Part shown: piece after piece, positions 7,209-15,505 of the stretch
Layout: every line of letters begins with the position of its first letter
Numbering within the stretch: position 1 is the first letter of the stretch
NCBI GenBank assembly: GCA_964424565.1
Contig: CAYRIZ010000004.1
Location: forward strand, 1 to 61,504
Direction: 5' to 3'
DNA from: Avisuccinivibrio sp964424565
Lineage (GTDB): Bacteria; Pseudomonadota; Gammaproteobacteria; Enterobacterales; Succinivibrionaceae
DNA: 61,504 nt
Notes under the pieces: generated by a model
Databases searched by the model: none
What the model was told of the DNA's origin: nothing
The model's input: the letters and a program-made list of their open reading frames with translations, nothing else
Program-made: the position numbers and the translations under genes

Positions 7209-9731
7209 ATGCAGAAGGAAAAATACAGCATCAGCGGGATGAGCTGTGCCGCCTGTGCCGCAAGGGTGCAGCATGCCGCAGGCTCGGTGGAGGGAGTGAT
7301 CTCCTGTCAGGTCAATCTGCTGCAGAACTCCATGCAGATCACCTTTGATGAAAGCAAGGTCAATTCAGCCTTAATTGAAGCTGCAGTACAGGCAGCAGGC
7401 TACGCAGCCCAAAAGCAGGAAGCCGGGACTGCCGCCCCCACTGCAGATGAACAGGCCCTGAGAACTCAAAAAAGGGAGCTGATCTGCTCTTTTATCCTGA
7501 CCCTGGCCCTGATGACCGTGTCCATGGGGCCCATGCTGGGCTGGCATTTAATCTCCGATGCCTTAACCTGCGCCCTGGTGCAGGGAGTGCTGGCCGCCGC
7601 CGTCATGCTGCTGCAGCGGCAGTATTTTATCCGTGGTTTCCGGGCTTTAGGTCACCTCGCTCCCAACATGGACAGTCTGGTGGCCTTGGGTGCGGCCGCT
7701 TCCTTTGTTTATTCCCTGTACCAGAGCCTGCAGCTCTCTCCCGGCCTGCCGGCACATGTGCTGCATGGGGAGTTTCCACTGTATTTTGAATCGGCGGCTT
7801 CCATTCTCTGCCTGGTGGGCATAGGCAAGTACTTTGAGCACAAAGCCAAGGTTAAAAGCTCAGCTGCCATCTCCAGCCTGCTGGATTTAAGTCCGCGGCT
7901 GATCAGGGTCAGACGGGACGGTCAGGAAAAGCTGCTCTCCCCCGACGGAGTGGTGCAGGGAGATGTGGTGATCCTGCGCGCCGGGGAAAGCCTGGGCGTG
8001 GACGGCGAGGTCACGGCCGGGCAGGGCTTTATGGATGAAAGCTCGCTTACCGGTGAAAGCCTGGGGCAGAAAAAAGTACCAGGCTCCAGGGTATTGTCCG
8101 GCACACAGCTCTCTCAGGGCTATCTGGAGATCAGGGCCGATGCTGTGGGAGCTGATACCACCTTTGCCAAAATTCTGCAGCTGATGGATGACACCGTAAG
8201 CCAAAAGGTGCCCATAGCCCGTATGGCCGACGTGATAGCCTACTACTTTGTGCCGGTGGTGATAGCCCTGGCCGTGCTGGTCTTCCTGCTGTGGTACTGC
8301 GTAATCTCTTTGCCTTTTAATCAGGCCCTGAATTTTGCCCTCTGCGTGCTGGTGGTGTCCTGCCCCTGTGCCCTGGGTCTGGCCACCCCCACGGCTGTGA
8401 TGGTGGGCATGGGCCGGGCAGCCAGGCTGGGTATTTTGTTTCGCAATCTGGCCGTGCTGGAGACCTTAAACCGGGCAGATGTGGTGGTCTTTGACAAAAC
8501 AGGTACCCTGACCACAGGATCCATGCAGCTACTAGAGAGCATTGAGGCCAGAGCTGGCATCCGTTTTCTGGCCCATATGCTGACTGCCTCCATAGAGGAC
8601 AAATCCTCCCATCCCATAGCCCGGGCGCTCACGCAGGCGCTGGCAGATCAGGTCAAAACCAAGCTGGAAGTAGAAGACTATGAGGAGGAAGCAGGTCTGG
8701 GGGTTAAGGCCGTGATTTCCGGGGAGCAGTATGCCATAGGCAATTTAAAACAGGTGCAGGCACGCCTGGCGACAGTAAATCCGCAGGCGGCAGCCCGGGC
8801 CGCTGAGATCTCCTCCCTGCACGAGGCCCGCGGCCGCATAGTGCTGCATTTAACCAGCTCTCAGGATCTGCTGATGAGCTATATCTTAGGCGACAGCATC
8901 AAGCCCGATGCGGCAGCGCTCATTTCCGATTTGAAAAAACAGGGGCTGACCACTTTGATGTTGACCGGTGACCGTAAGGCTGCTGCTCAGTATGTGGCGC
9001 AGGAGCTGGGGCTGGACGGCTTTAAGGCAGAAATGCTCTCCGACGGCAAGCTCGCTGAGATCAAAAAACTGCAGCAGCAGGGCAGACGCGTGGTGATGCT
9101 CGGCGACGGCGTCAACGATGCCTTGTGCCTGACCCAGGCTGATGTGGGCATAGGCGTGCACGGCGCCAGTGATGTGGCAGTCTCGGCCTGCGATGTGGTG
9201 TTTATGAACAACAGCCTGCTCACCTTGGAGCGGGCGCGGGAGATCTCCCGGCTGACTTACCGCAATATCAAGCAGAACCTGTTCTGGGCCTTTATCTATA
9301 ATGTGCTCACCATTCCGGTGGCCGCCGGGCTGTTCTATCACAGCTACGGCCTGGCCCTGAGCCCCATGCTCGCAGCTCTGCTGATGTCACTGAGTTCCAT
9401 CTGCGTGGTCACCAATGCACTGCGTCTGAATTTCGTCAATATCAACGGCCCGGCTGCAGCGGGGCAGGATCATGCCCGCAGCCCGGCTTCCAATCCTCAG
9501 GAGGAGTTAATCATGACCAAGGTAATTTCCATAGAAGGTATGCACTGCGCCCACTGCACCGCTTCCGTACTGTCAGCCTTAAGTGCACTGCCCGGGGCCC
9601 AGAATGTCAGCGTCAGCCTGGAGGAAAAGTGTGCCCGCGGCGATTTCCCGGCCCTCATCTCCGATGAGATGATCACCGGCGTGGTAGCCGGCCTGGGCTT
9701 TACCGTCACCGGCATTACCACTGCCGCCTGA
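7209..9731 (+). CDS. copA: Copper-exporting P1B-type ATPase CopA with C-terminal HMA domain
   Basis: An 840-residue copper ATPase. The N-terminal HMA domain carries GMSCAAC (Cys13, Cys16). The core shows CPCALGLATPTAVMVG (Cys385, Cys387), the signature of Cu(I) pumps, DKTGTLTTG (Asp429), SSHPIARAL and GDGVND. It exports cuprous ions across the inner membrane. After the last membrane segments (…TNALRLNFVNI) the frame runs through a ~20-residue linker into a second HMA domain (residues 769-840) with GMHCAHC. Most CopA proteins end before such a domain. An ideal Shine-Dalgarno and ATG precede that last domain (see the separate entry), so the locus probably makes both a fused pump and a free chaperone. 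A GAGGTG ribosome-binding site precedes the chosen start. Confidence 0.92.
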   Translation: MQKEKYSISGMSCAACAARVQHAAGSVEGVISCQVNLLQNSMQITFDESKVNSALIEAAVQAAGYAAQKQEAGTAAPTADEQALRTQKRELICSFILTLALMTVSMGPMLGWHLISDALTCALVQGVLAAAVMLLQRQYFIRGFRALGHLAPNMDSLVALGAAASFVYSLYQSLQLSPGLPAHVLHGEFPLYFESAASILCLVGIGKYFEHKAKVKSSAAISSLLDLSPRLIRVRRDGQEKLLSPDGVVQGDVVILRAGESLGVDGEVTAGQGFMDESSLTGESLGQKKVPGSRVLSGTQLSQGYLEIRADAVGADTTFAKILQLMDDTVSQKVPIARMADVIAYYFVPVVIALAVLVFLLWYCVISLPFNQALNFALCVLVVSCPCALGLATPTAVMVGMGRAARLGILFRNLAVLETLNRADVVVFDKTGTLTTGSMQLLESIEARAGIRFLAHMLTASIEDKSSHPIARALTQALADQVKTKLEVEDYEEEAGLGVKAVISGEQYAIGNLKQVQARLATVNPQAAARAAEISSLHEARGRIVLHLTSSQDLLMSYILGDSIKPDAAALISDLKKQGLTTLMLTGDRKAAAQYVAQELGLDGFKAEMLSDGKLAEIKKLQQQGRRVVMLGDGVNDALCLTQADVGIGVHGASDVAVSACDVVFMNNSLLTLERAREISRLTYRNIKQNLFWAFIYNVLTIPVAAGLFYHSYGLALSPMLAALLMSLSSICVVTNALRLNFVNINGPAAAGQDHARSPASNPQEELIMTKVISIEGMHCAHCTASVLSALSALPGAQNVSVSLEEKCARGDFPALISDEMITGVVAGLGFTVTGITTAA
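9499..9515 (+). promoter_or_regulatory. Internal Shine-Dalgarno and start codon inside copA
   Basis: AGGAGG (9499-9504), a perfect anti-16S match, sits 8 bases before an in-frame ATG (9513-9515) that is codon 769 of copA. The codons upstream of it encode a linker, not a conserved domain. This arrangement is what a genuine translation start looks like. Confidence 0.7.
9513..9731 (+). CDS. copZ: Putative internally initiated CopZ-like copper chaperone (nested in copA frame)
   Basis: The last 72 codons of copA form a self-contained HMA/CopZ module starting MTKVISIEGMHCAHCTASV, with the Cu-binding pair Cys12 and Cys15 and a length typical of CopZ (about 68-72 residues). A perfect AGGAGG lies 8 bases upstream of the ATG. 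If it is used, the cell makes a free cytosolic Cu(I) chaperone in addition to the version tethered to the pump. E. coli makes its CopA(Z) chaperone from the N-terminal end by programmed frameshifting; here the solution would be at the other end and by internal initiation. The free product is inferred, not shown. Confidence 0.6.
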   Translation: MTKVISIEGMHCAHCTASVLSALSALPGAQNVSVSLEEKCARGDFPALISDEMITGVVAGLGFTVTGITTAA

Positions 9732-9799
9732 CACCCTATGGTGGCCGTCTGCCGGGCCTGACATCTGATCTTTACGGCAAGGCAATAAAACATTTCATG

Positions 9800-9831
9800 T
9801 TGACTGCCGTTTTGTTTTCCTGGCATATAAT
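9800..9831 (+). promoter_or_regulatory. Probable promoter of nifU-nifS
   Basis: A perfect -10 TATAAT (9826-9831) lies 49 bases upstream of nifU. The best -35 is TTGACT (9800-9805), but the 20-base spacing is long, so the promoter may need an activator or use a different -35. No clear IscR box was recognised. Confidence 0.45.
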
Positions 9832-9880
9832 GTGGCAGACGTGAAAAACACCAGTATTACGAATTTGAGGTTAATCATAA

Positions 9881-10810
9881 ATGTGGGACTATTCTGATAA
9901 GGTAAAAGATCATTTTCTGCATCCGCGCAATGCCAGGGTGATTCCCGATGCCAACGGCATAGGTGATGTGGGCTCCATCATCTGCGGTGATGCGCTGCGC
10001 CTGATGCTGAAGATCAATCCCGTCACCAATGTGATTGAAGATGCCTCCTTCCAGACTTACGGCTGCGGTTCAGCCATAGCTTCATCCTCTGCCTTAACTG
10101 AGATGATCAAGGGCAAGACTGTGGAAGAGGCTCAGAAGATCACCAATCAGGACATAGCAGATTATCTCGATGGTCTGCCCCCGGAAAAAATGCACTGCTC
10201 GGTCATGGGCCGCGAGGCTCTGGATGCTGCAGTGGCCAATTATCACGGCAAAACCTATGAACAGTCCCACGATGACGGCGAGATCGTCTGCCACTGCTTC
10301 GGCGTAGGCATCAATAAGATCAAAAAGGCAGTGTGGGAAAATCATCTGACCACTGTAGAGGAAGTCACCAATTACACCAAGGCCGGCGGTGGCTGCCAGT
10401 CCTGCCATATGCGCATTGAAGAGATCATAGATGAAGTGTGGGTTGATCTGGAAAAATGCGGCGTGGCCCGTCCGGGCTTTGTCCCGACCCCGCTCGAGGG
10501 CATCAAGATAGCCACTTCCACCACCAGAGTGACCACTTCTGCTGCTCCGGTCGCCGCTGCTGCCAGCTCTGCTGCAGAGTCAGAGTCTCCTTACTATGAA
10601 GCAGTCAAAAAATGCCTGACGGCCATCAATGACGGCCTGCCGGCTGACGGCTCCGGCATTGAACTGGTCTCCATTGAGGGCAAAAAGGTAGTGGTACGCA
10701 TGAGCGGCCCCATAGCTGCAGGCATGATGGCTGAAATGACTTTGGCTTTTGCTGCCGGCAAACTGCGTGAAGTGGACAGCTCCCTGGAAGTAGTCAGGGA
10801 ACAGGCTTAA
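9881..10810 (+). CDS. nifU: NifU-type iron-sulfur cluster scaffold protein
   Basis: A 309-residue three-domain scaffold. Residues 1-125 are an IscU-like domain with all three cluster cysteines (Cys35 in SIICGDA, Cys62 in YGCGSAIASSS, Cys106 in MHCSVM). Residues ~135-185 are the NifU central [2Fe-2S] domain with CHCFGV and GGCQSCHM. A Ser/Thr/Ala-rich linker leads to a C-terminal Nfu-like domain (~235-309). In that last domain the family's CXXC is absent: the corresponding stretch reads VVVRMSGPIAAGMM, so it probably cannot bind its own cluster. It assembles Fe-S clusters using sulfur from NifS, whose gene starts 28 bases downstream. No nitrogenase genes are nearby, so this is likely the housekeeping NIF-type system. 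Confidence 0.9.
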   Translation: MWDYSDKVKDHFLHPRNARVIPDANGIGDVGSIICGDALRLMLKINPVTNVIEDASFQTYGCGSAIASSSALTEMIKGKTVEEAQKITNQDIADYLDGLPPEKMHCSVMGREALDAAVANYHGKTYEQSHDDGEIVCHCFGVGINKIKKAVWENHLTTVEEVTNYTKAGGGCQSCHMRIEEIIDEVWVDLEKCGVARPGFVPTPLEGIKIATSTTRVTTSAAPVAAAASSAAESESPYYEAVKKCLTAINDGLPADGSGIELVSIEGKKVVVRMSGPIAAGMMAEMTLAFAAGKLREVDSSLEVVREQA

Positions 10811-10837
10811 CCCCCAGGACAGAATTTGAGGAAAATC

Positions 10838-12088
10838 ATGGATACAAGTAATTTAGGCGAGGGCCTGGGCGGCATCTATCTGGACAACAATGCCACCACC
10901 CGTATTGCTCCCGAGGTGGTTGAGGCCATGATGCCTTATTTCACCACTTACTACGGCAATGCCTCCTCTCAGCACGGCTACGGCCTGCCGGTGGAAAAGG
11001 CACTGCAGCGCGCCCGTGAACAGGTGGCCGATCTTATAGGTGCCCGCTACCCCGATGAGATCATCTTTACCTCCTGCGCCAGCGAATCCGACAATACGGC
11101 GCTGTGGACCGCTTTGTGGACGCAGAAGAACAAAAATGAGCTGGTGACCACCAAGGTGGAGCATCCGGCCATCATAGACACCTGCTCCTTCCTGGGCAAT
11201 CACGGCGTCAAGGTGCACTATATCAATGTGACCCGCACCGGCGACATCCGCGAGGATGAGTTTGCCGCCGCCTTAAATGAGAAGACTGCCCTGGCCTCCA
11301 TCATGTGGGCCAACAATGAAACAGGTAATATTTATCCTGTGCCGCGGCTTGCTGAGATCGCCGCCGAGCACGGAGTGGTCTTCCATACCGATGCCGTGCA
11401 GGCAGTAGGCAAGATCCCCGTCTGCGTCAAAGATTATCCCATCAACATGCTGTCCTTCTCCGGCCACAAGCTGCACGCCCCCAAGGGCATAGGCGTGCTT
11501 TATGTGCGCCGCGGCACCCGCTTTATCCCTTATCTGCACGGCGGACATCAGGAGCGCGGCCGCAGGGCCGGCACCGAGAATGTGCCTTATATAGTAGGTC
11601 TGGGCTGCGCCTGCGAGCTGGCCAAGGCTCATCTCGATGATCTCAATACCAGAGTACGCGCCCTGCGCGACAAGCTGGAACGGGGCATTGTCTCCTCCAT
11701 CCCCGAGTGCCTGGTGATGGGCGATGAGGGTCACCGCACCCCCAATACCCTGAATGTGGCCTTCAAGTTTGTCGAGGGTGAAGCCATATTGCTGATGCTC
11801 AATGAGTACGGCATCGCCGCTTCTTCAGGCTCGGCCTGCTCCTCGGAGTCCCTGGAGCCGTCGCATGTGATGCAGGCCATGGAGATCCCCTTCTCAGCCG
11901 CCCACGGCACCATACGCTTCTCGCTGTCGCGCTATACCACGGAAGAGGAAATAGACAAGACCCTGGCCGTGCTGCCCGGCATCATAGAGCGGCTGCGTCA
12001 GCTGTCTCCTTACTGGAATCAGAACAAACCGCAGCTGATCAATGCCGATCATGTGTTCGATCCTGATTCTCAGGAGCGCCGGGCCTGA
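10838..12088 (+). CDS. nifS: Cysteine desulfurase NifS
   Basis: A 416-residue PLP enzyme that removes sulfur from cysteine and hands it to NifU. It shows the N-terminal YLDNNATT, the PLP lysine in SFSGHKLHAPKG, the substrate-binding ERGRRAGTEN, and the catalytic cysteine loop SSGSACSS. The longer frame begins with a TTG at 10826; the ATG at 10838 is preferred because GAGG lies about 6 bases upstream. It follows nifU in the same operon and ends before a strong terminator. Confidence 0.93.
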   Translation: MDTSNLGEGLGGIYLDNNATTRIAPEVVEAMMPYFTTYYGNASSQHGYGLPVEKALQRAREQVADLIGARYPDEIIFTSCASESDNTALWTALWTQKNKNELVTTKVEHPAIIDTCSFLGNHGVKVHYINVTRTGDIREDEFAAALNEKTALASIMWANNETGNIYPVPRLAEIAAEHGVVFHTDAVQAVGKIPVCVKDYPINMLSFSGHKLHAPKGIGVLYVRRGTRFIPYLHGGHQERGRRAGTENVPYIVGLGCACELAKAHLDDLNTRVRALRDKLERGIVSSIPECLVMGDEGHRTPNTLNVAFKFVEGEAILLMLNEYGIAASSGSACSSESLEPSHVMQAMEIPFSAAHGTIRFSLSRYTTEEEIDKTLAVLPGIIERLRQLSPYWNQNKPQLINADHVFDPDSQERRA

Positions 12089-12111
12089 TGCCTGACCTGA
12101 CCGGCTGAAAG

Positions 12112-12168
12112 AAAAAAAACACCGCCTGGAGCACCAATTGTGTGCAGAAACAGACAGGCGGTTTTTTT
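12112..12168 (+). terminator. Intrinsic terminator after nifS
   Basis: Inverted repeat ACCGCCTG (12121-12128) / CAGGCGGT (12155-12162) followed by seven T. An A-run (12112-12119) on the other side makes it potentially bidirectional. It lies 24-33 bases after the nifS stop. Confidence 0.8.
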
Positions 12169-12254
12169 GTGCCTTAGAATAGAACACCAAAAAGCTGCAG
12201 CAGAAGCCAAGCCTGTCTGCAGCTGTATCTGTAAGTTTGATAAAGGAGTGTGCA

Positions 12255-13364
12255 ATGAGCTCATTTATTGATATGGCCAACGGCGGTCTGGCCAGACTGA
12301 AGCCTTATCAGGCCGGCAAGCCCATAGAGGAAGTACAGCGTGAACTGGGCCTGAAGGAAGTGATTAAGCTGGCTTCCAATGAAAACCCCTACGGCATGAG
12401 CCCTAAAGCCCTGGCCGCAGCCAAACAGGCCGTGGAGCAGGCCCACTTTTATCCCGATTCCAACGGCTATTACTTCAAGCAGGCCCTGCAGAATAAATAC
12501 GGCTACAATCCCGACTGCATTACCTTGGGTGACGGCTCCAATGAGCTCATCAATCTGATTTTCCAGACCTTTGTCAATGACAAGGTCAATGTGGTGCTGC
12601 CTGAGCTGTCCTTTATCGTTTACCCCATGGAAGCCACTGTGGCCAATGCGCAGATCCGTTATGTCCCCCTGCAGGATTACTTTGTGGATACCAAAGCCCT
12701 GCTGGAGGCCATAGATGAGAATACCCGCCTGGTAGTGCTGGCCAATCCTTCCAATCCGGCCGGAACTGCCATTAATATTCATCAGCTGCACGATTTTGTG
12801 CGTCAGGTGCCGCCGCAGACCCTGGTGGTGATAGACGAGGCCTACAATGAATATCAGGAAGGCGAATACGAGGATACGGCCAAATGGATTGAGGAATGCC
12901 CCAATCTGATGGTCTGCCGCACCTTCTCCAAGGCTTACGGTCTGGCCGGCCTGCGCATAGGCTACATGGTTTCCAATCAGGAAATTGCCTCCATAGTCAA
13001 CCGCCTGCGCGCTCCCTTCAATGTCAACATAGCCGCTCTGGCTGCTGCCATAGCCGCTCTGGATGATGAGGAGTATCTGCAGATGGTGGTCTCAGGCAAC
13101 AACAGCGAGCGGGCCCGCTATGCCGAGTACTGCGCCTCCCGCGGCCTGAAGATGATCCCCAGCTCAGCCAACTTTGTGGCTGTGGATTTTCAGCGCGATA
13201 TCATGCCCGTATACACCTATCTGCTCAATCGCGGCATCATAGTCCGTCCGGTCAAGGGCTACGGTCTGGATACCATACTGCGTATATCCATAGGTACCCC
13301 GGAGCAGAATGACAAGCTGTTTGCCGCTTTGGATGATTTTTTAAATGCAGACCCTGAAGCTTGA
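12255..13364 (+). CDS. hisC: Histidinol-phosphate / aromatic aminotransferase (HisC family)
   Basis: A 369-residue fold-type I PLP aminotransferase. It has the HisC-type KLASNENPYGMSP start, LANPSNPAGT, the IDEAYNEY segment, and the PLP lysine in RTFSKAYGLAGLRIGY. The start is the ATG at 12255 with AAGGAG six bases upstream, not the TTG at 12237. In histidine synthesis it makes histidinol phosphate; HisC paralogues also transaminate phenylpyruvate or prephenate. Its stop overlaps aroA by 20 bases, so the neighbourhood favours an aromatic amino acid role, but this cannot be settled from sequence. Confidence 0.85.
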   Translation: MSSFIDMANGGLARLKPYQAGKPIEEVQRELGLKEVIKLASNENPYGMSPKALAAAKQAVEQAHFYPDSNGYYFKQALQNKYGYNPDCITLGDGSNELINLIFQTFVNDKVNVVLPELSFIVYPMEATVANAQIRYVPLQDYFVDTKALLEAIDENTRLVVLANPSNPAGTAINIHQLHDFVRQVPPQTLVVIDEAYNEYQEGEYEDTAKWIEECPNLMVCRTFSKAYGLAGLRIGYMVSNQEIASIVNRLRAPFNVNIAALAAAIAALDDEEYLQMVVSGNNSERARYAEYCASRGLKMIPSSANFVAVDFQRDIMPVYTYLLNRGIIVRPVKGYGLDTILRISIGTPEQNDKLFAALDDFLNADPEA

Positions 13365-14637
13365 GAAACTCTCCCGGGCATACGGTGAGGTAAACCTGCC
13401 CGGCTCCAAAAGTTTGAGCAACCGCGCGCTACTGCTGTCGGCACTGTCTGCCGGCAGTACCACCCTGCGCGGTGTACTGCGCTCTGATGATACCGAGCGT
13501 ATGCTCGAGGCGCTGCAGGCTCTGGGTGTATCCCTGACTGCAGCAGGCGATCAGGTGCAGATCGACGGCCTGGGCGGTCCTTTTGAGCATCAGGGAGACA
13601 CTCTGGAGCTCTTTTTGGGCAATGCCGGCACGGTAATGCGTCCGCTGTGTGCCGCTTTGGCTCTCTCATCCGGCAGTTTTGTGCTCACCGGCGAGCCGCG
13701 CATGCTGCAGCGGCCCATAGGAGCCCTGGTGGAAGCCCTGCAGTCCATGGGCTGCAGCATAGAATATCTGCAGGAGCCGGGCTATCCGCCGCTTAGGATC
13801 ACCGGCAGCAGTGCCAATGCTTTGGAAGTGGCAGTTTCAGGCTCCACCTCCTCGCAGTTTATCTCCGCTCTGCTGATGGCAGCCCCGCTGACCTCAGGAC
13901 TTACCGTCCGCGTCCGCGGCGAGCTGATCTCCAAGCCCTATGTGGCCATGACCCTGCGCCTGATGGAGCGTTTCGGCGCCCGGGTGCAGGCCAATGAAGA
14001 TCTGTCCTTTACGGTGGCAGGCGGCGGTTACCGCTCACCCGGCAGTTTTCAGGTGGAAGGTGATGCCTCAGGGGCGACCTACTTCCTGGCCGCCGGAGCT
14101 GTGGCCGGCCGGGTAACCGTGCACGGCATAGGCCGGTCCAGTGTACAGGGAGATGCCCGCTTTGCCGAGGTACTCGAACAGATGGGGGCGGTGATCGAGT
14201 GGGGAGACAATTGTGTCACCGCCTCCCGCGGTGCCAGTCCCCTGCACGGCATTGAGATCGACATGAACGATATGCCTGATGCCGCCATGACTTTGGTGCC
14301 GCTGGCCTTGTATACGGACGGACCGGTAGTGGTGACCAATATAGGCAGCTGGCGCGTCAAGGAAACAGACCGCATTGCCGCCATGGCCGCGGAAATGCGC
14401 AAGCTGGGCGTCAGGGTGGAGACCGGAGCTGACTACATAGCCGTGGATGCGGCCAATCGCAGCGCCGGTGAGGAGCTGCCCTGCTTTGCCACCTACAATG
14501 ATCACCGCATGGCCATGTCCATGAGCCTGGCCGCCTTTGACCGCGCCGTGGTCATCTGCGATCCCGGCTGTACCAGCAAGACCTTCCCCGGGTACTTTGA
14601 GCTCTTCTCCGGCATTTGCTCTCAGGAGAAGATCTAA
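13345..14637 (+). CDS. aroA: 3-phosphoshikimate 1-carboxyvinyltransferase (EPSP synthase)
   Basis: A 430-residue shikimate-pathway enzyme that joins phosphoenolpyruvate to shikimate 3-phosphate. Visible signatures are LPGSKSLSNRALLLSAL at the N-terminus, LFLGNAGTVMRPLCAALAL, LTGEPRMLQRPIGALVEAL, and near the C-terminus TYNDHRMAMSMSLA. The length is typical. It starts inside the end of hisC (20-base overlap), implying translational coupling, and is followed after 21 bases by an ADP-ribosylglycohydrolase gene on the same strand. Confidence 0.95.
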   Translation: MQTLKLEKLSRAYGEVNLPGSKSLSNRALLLSALSAGSTTLRGVLRSDDTERMLEALQALGVSLTAAGDQVQIDGLGGPFEHQGDTLELFLGNAGTVMRPLCAALALSSGSFVLTGEPRMLQRPIGALVEALQSMGCSIEYLQEPGYPPLRITGSSANALEVAVSGSTSSQFISALLMAAPLTSGLTVRVRGELISKPYVAMTLRLMERFGARVQANEDLSFTVAGGGYRSPGSFQVEGDASGATYFLAAGAVAGRVTVHGIGRSSVQGDARFAEVLEQMGAVIEWGDNCVTASRGASPLHGIEIDMNDMPDAAMTLVPLALYTDGPVVVTNIGSWRVKETDRIAAMAAEMRKLGVRVETGADYIAVDAANRSAGEELPCFATYNDHRMAMSMSLAAFDRAVVICDPGCTSKTFPGYFELFSGICSQEKI

Positions 14638-14658
14638 GACAGCAGGGAGCAGGCAGAT

Positions 14659-15459
14659 ATGCTGGGAGCTGTGATCGGTGATATTGCCGGATCCCGCTTT
14701 GAATGGGGCGGCCGCCCGCCCCGTGATTTTCCTCTGTTCGCCGCCGGCTGCCGTTTTACCGACGACAGTGCCATGACCGCGGCTGTCTGCGCCGCCCTGC
14801 TGCACAGCCGGAAGGATTTTGCCGATCTCAGCCGGCAGGCGGTGCATTTTATGCAGAGCATAGGCCGGCAGTATCCGCACTGTGGTTACGGAGCCTCCTT
14901 TATCCGCTGGATCTTCTCCGATCAGCCCCAGCCTTATCAGAGTTTTGGCAATGGCTCGGCCATGCGCGTCAGCGGCTGCGGCTGGGCCGGCGGCACTCTG
15001 GCGGAAGTACAGCAGCTCGCCCGGGCCGTGACGGTGATCTCCCATGATCATCCTGAAGGTATCAGGGGAGCGGAAGCGGTGGCGGCAGTGATCTTCCTGG
15101 CCCGCCGCGGCTGCAGCCGGGAGGAGATACGCTCTCATATCCGCCGGCACTACTATCCGCTGGATTTCACCCTGGATGAGATCAGAGACAGTTATCAGGG
15201 CAATGCCTCCTGTCAGGGCACGGTGCCGCAGGCCATTGAGGCTTTTCTCGAGGCTGAAGACTTTGAGCAGGCAGTGCAGCTGGCCATATCCTTAGGCGGT
15301 GATACCGATACCCTCGGGGCCATGACCGGCTCCATGGCCGAATCCTGCTTTGGCATCCCCTCTGCGCTCAGGGAGCAGGCGCTTGCTCTGCTGCCCGGGG
15401 AGCTGCGCTGCATCCTGCTGGACTTTGAGGCTGAATATCCGCCGGTGGTGCTGCCTTAA
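14659..15459 (+). CDS. ADP-ribosylglycohydrolase family protein
   Basis: A 266-residue ARH/DraG-fold protein. The N-terminal GAVIGDIAGSRFEW and FTDDSAMTAAV motifs and the C-terminal GGDTDTLGAMTGSMAE motif carry the acidic residues that hold the binuclear Mg site. Such enzymes cleave ADP-ribose from proteins, nucleic acids or small molecules. The target is unknown; no ADP-ribosyltransferase gene is nearby. It lies 21 bases after aroA and is probably co-transcribed. An AGGGAGC purine-rich stretch precedes the ATG. Confidence 0.85.
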   Translation: MLGAVIGDIAGSRFEWGGRPPRDFPLFAAGCRFTDDSAMTAAVCAALLHSRKDFADLSRQAVHFMQSIGRQYPHCGYGASFIRWIFSDQPQPYQSFGNGSAMRVSGCGWAGGTLAEVQQLARAVTVISHDHPEGIRGAEAVAAVIFLARRGCSREEIRSHIRRHYYPLDFTLDEIRDSYQGNASCQGTVPQAIEAFLEAEDFEQAVQLAISLGGDTDTLGAMTGSMAESCFGIPSALREQALALLPGELRCILLDFEAEYPPVVLP

Positions 15460-15505
15460 GGCAGACTGCCTCTCTTCTCTTATTTCTTATCTTCTGCCTG
15501 AGGAT

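Noticed and set aside
7209..9731. copA-copZ fusion as a sequencing frameshift artefact
   Set aside because: The pump, linker and HMA domain are in one uninterrupted frame and no frameshift is needed; a lost stop codon remains possible but cannot be shown here.
14068..15150. A 360-codon minus-strand frame across aroA and the ADP-ribosylglycohydrolase gene
   Set aside because: Both plus-strand genes have full family motifs; the antisense frame shows biased His/Gly/Ala composition typical of shadow frames in GC-rich DNA.
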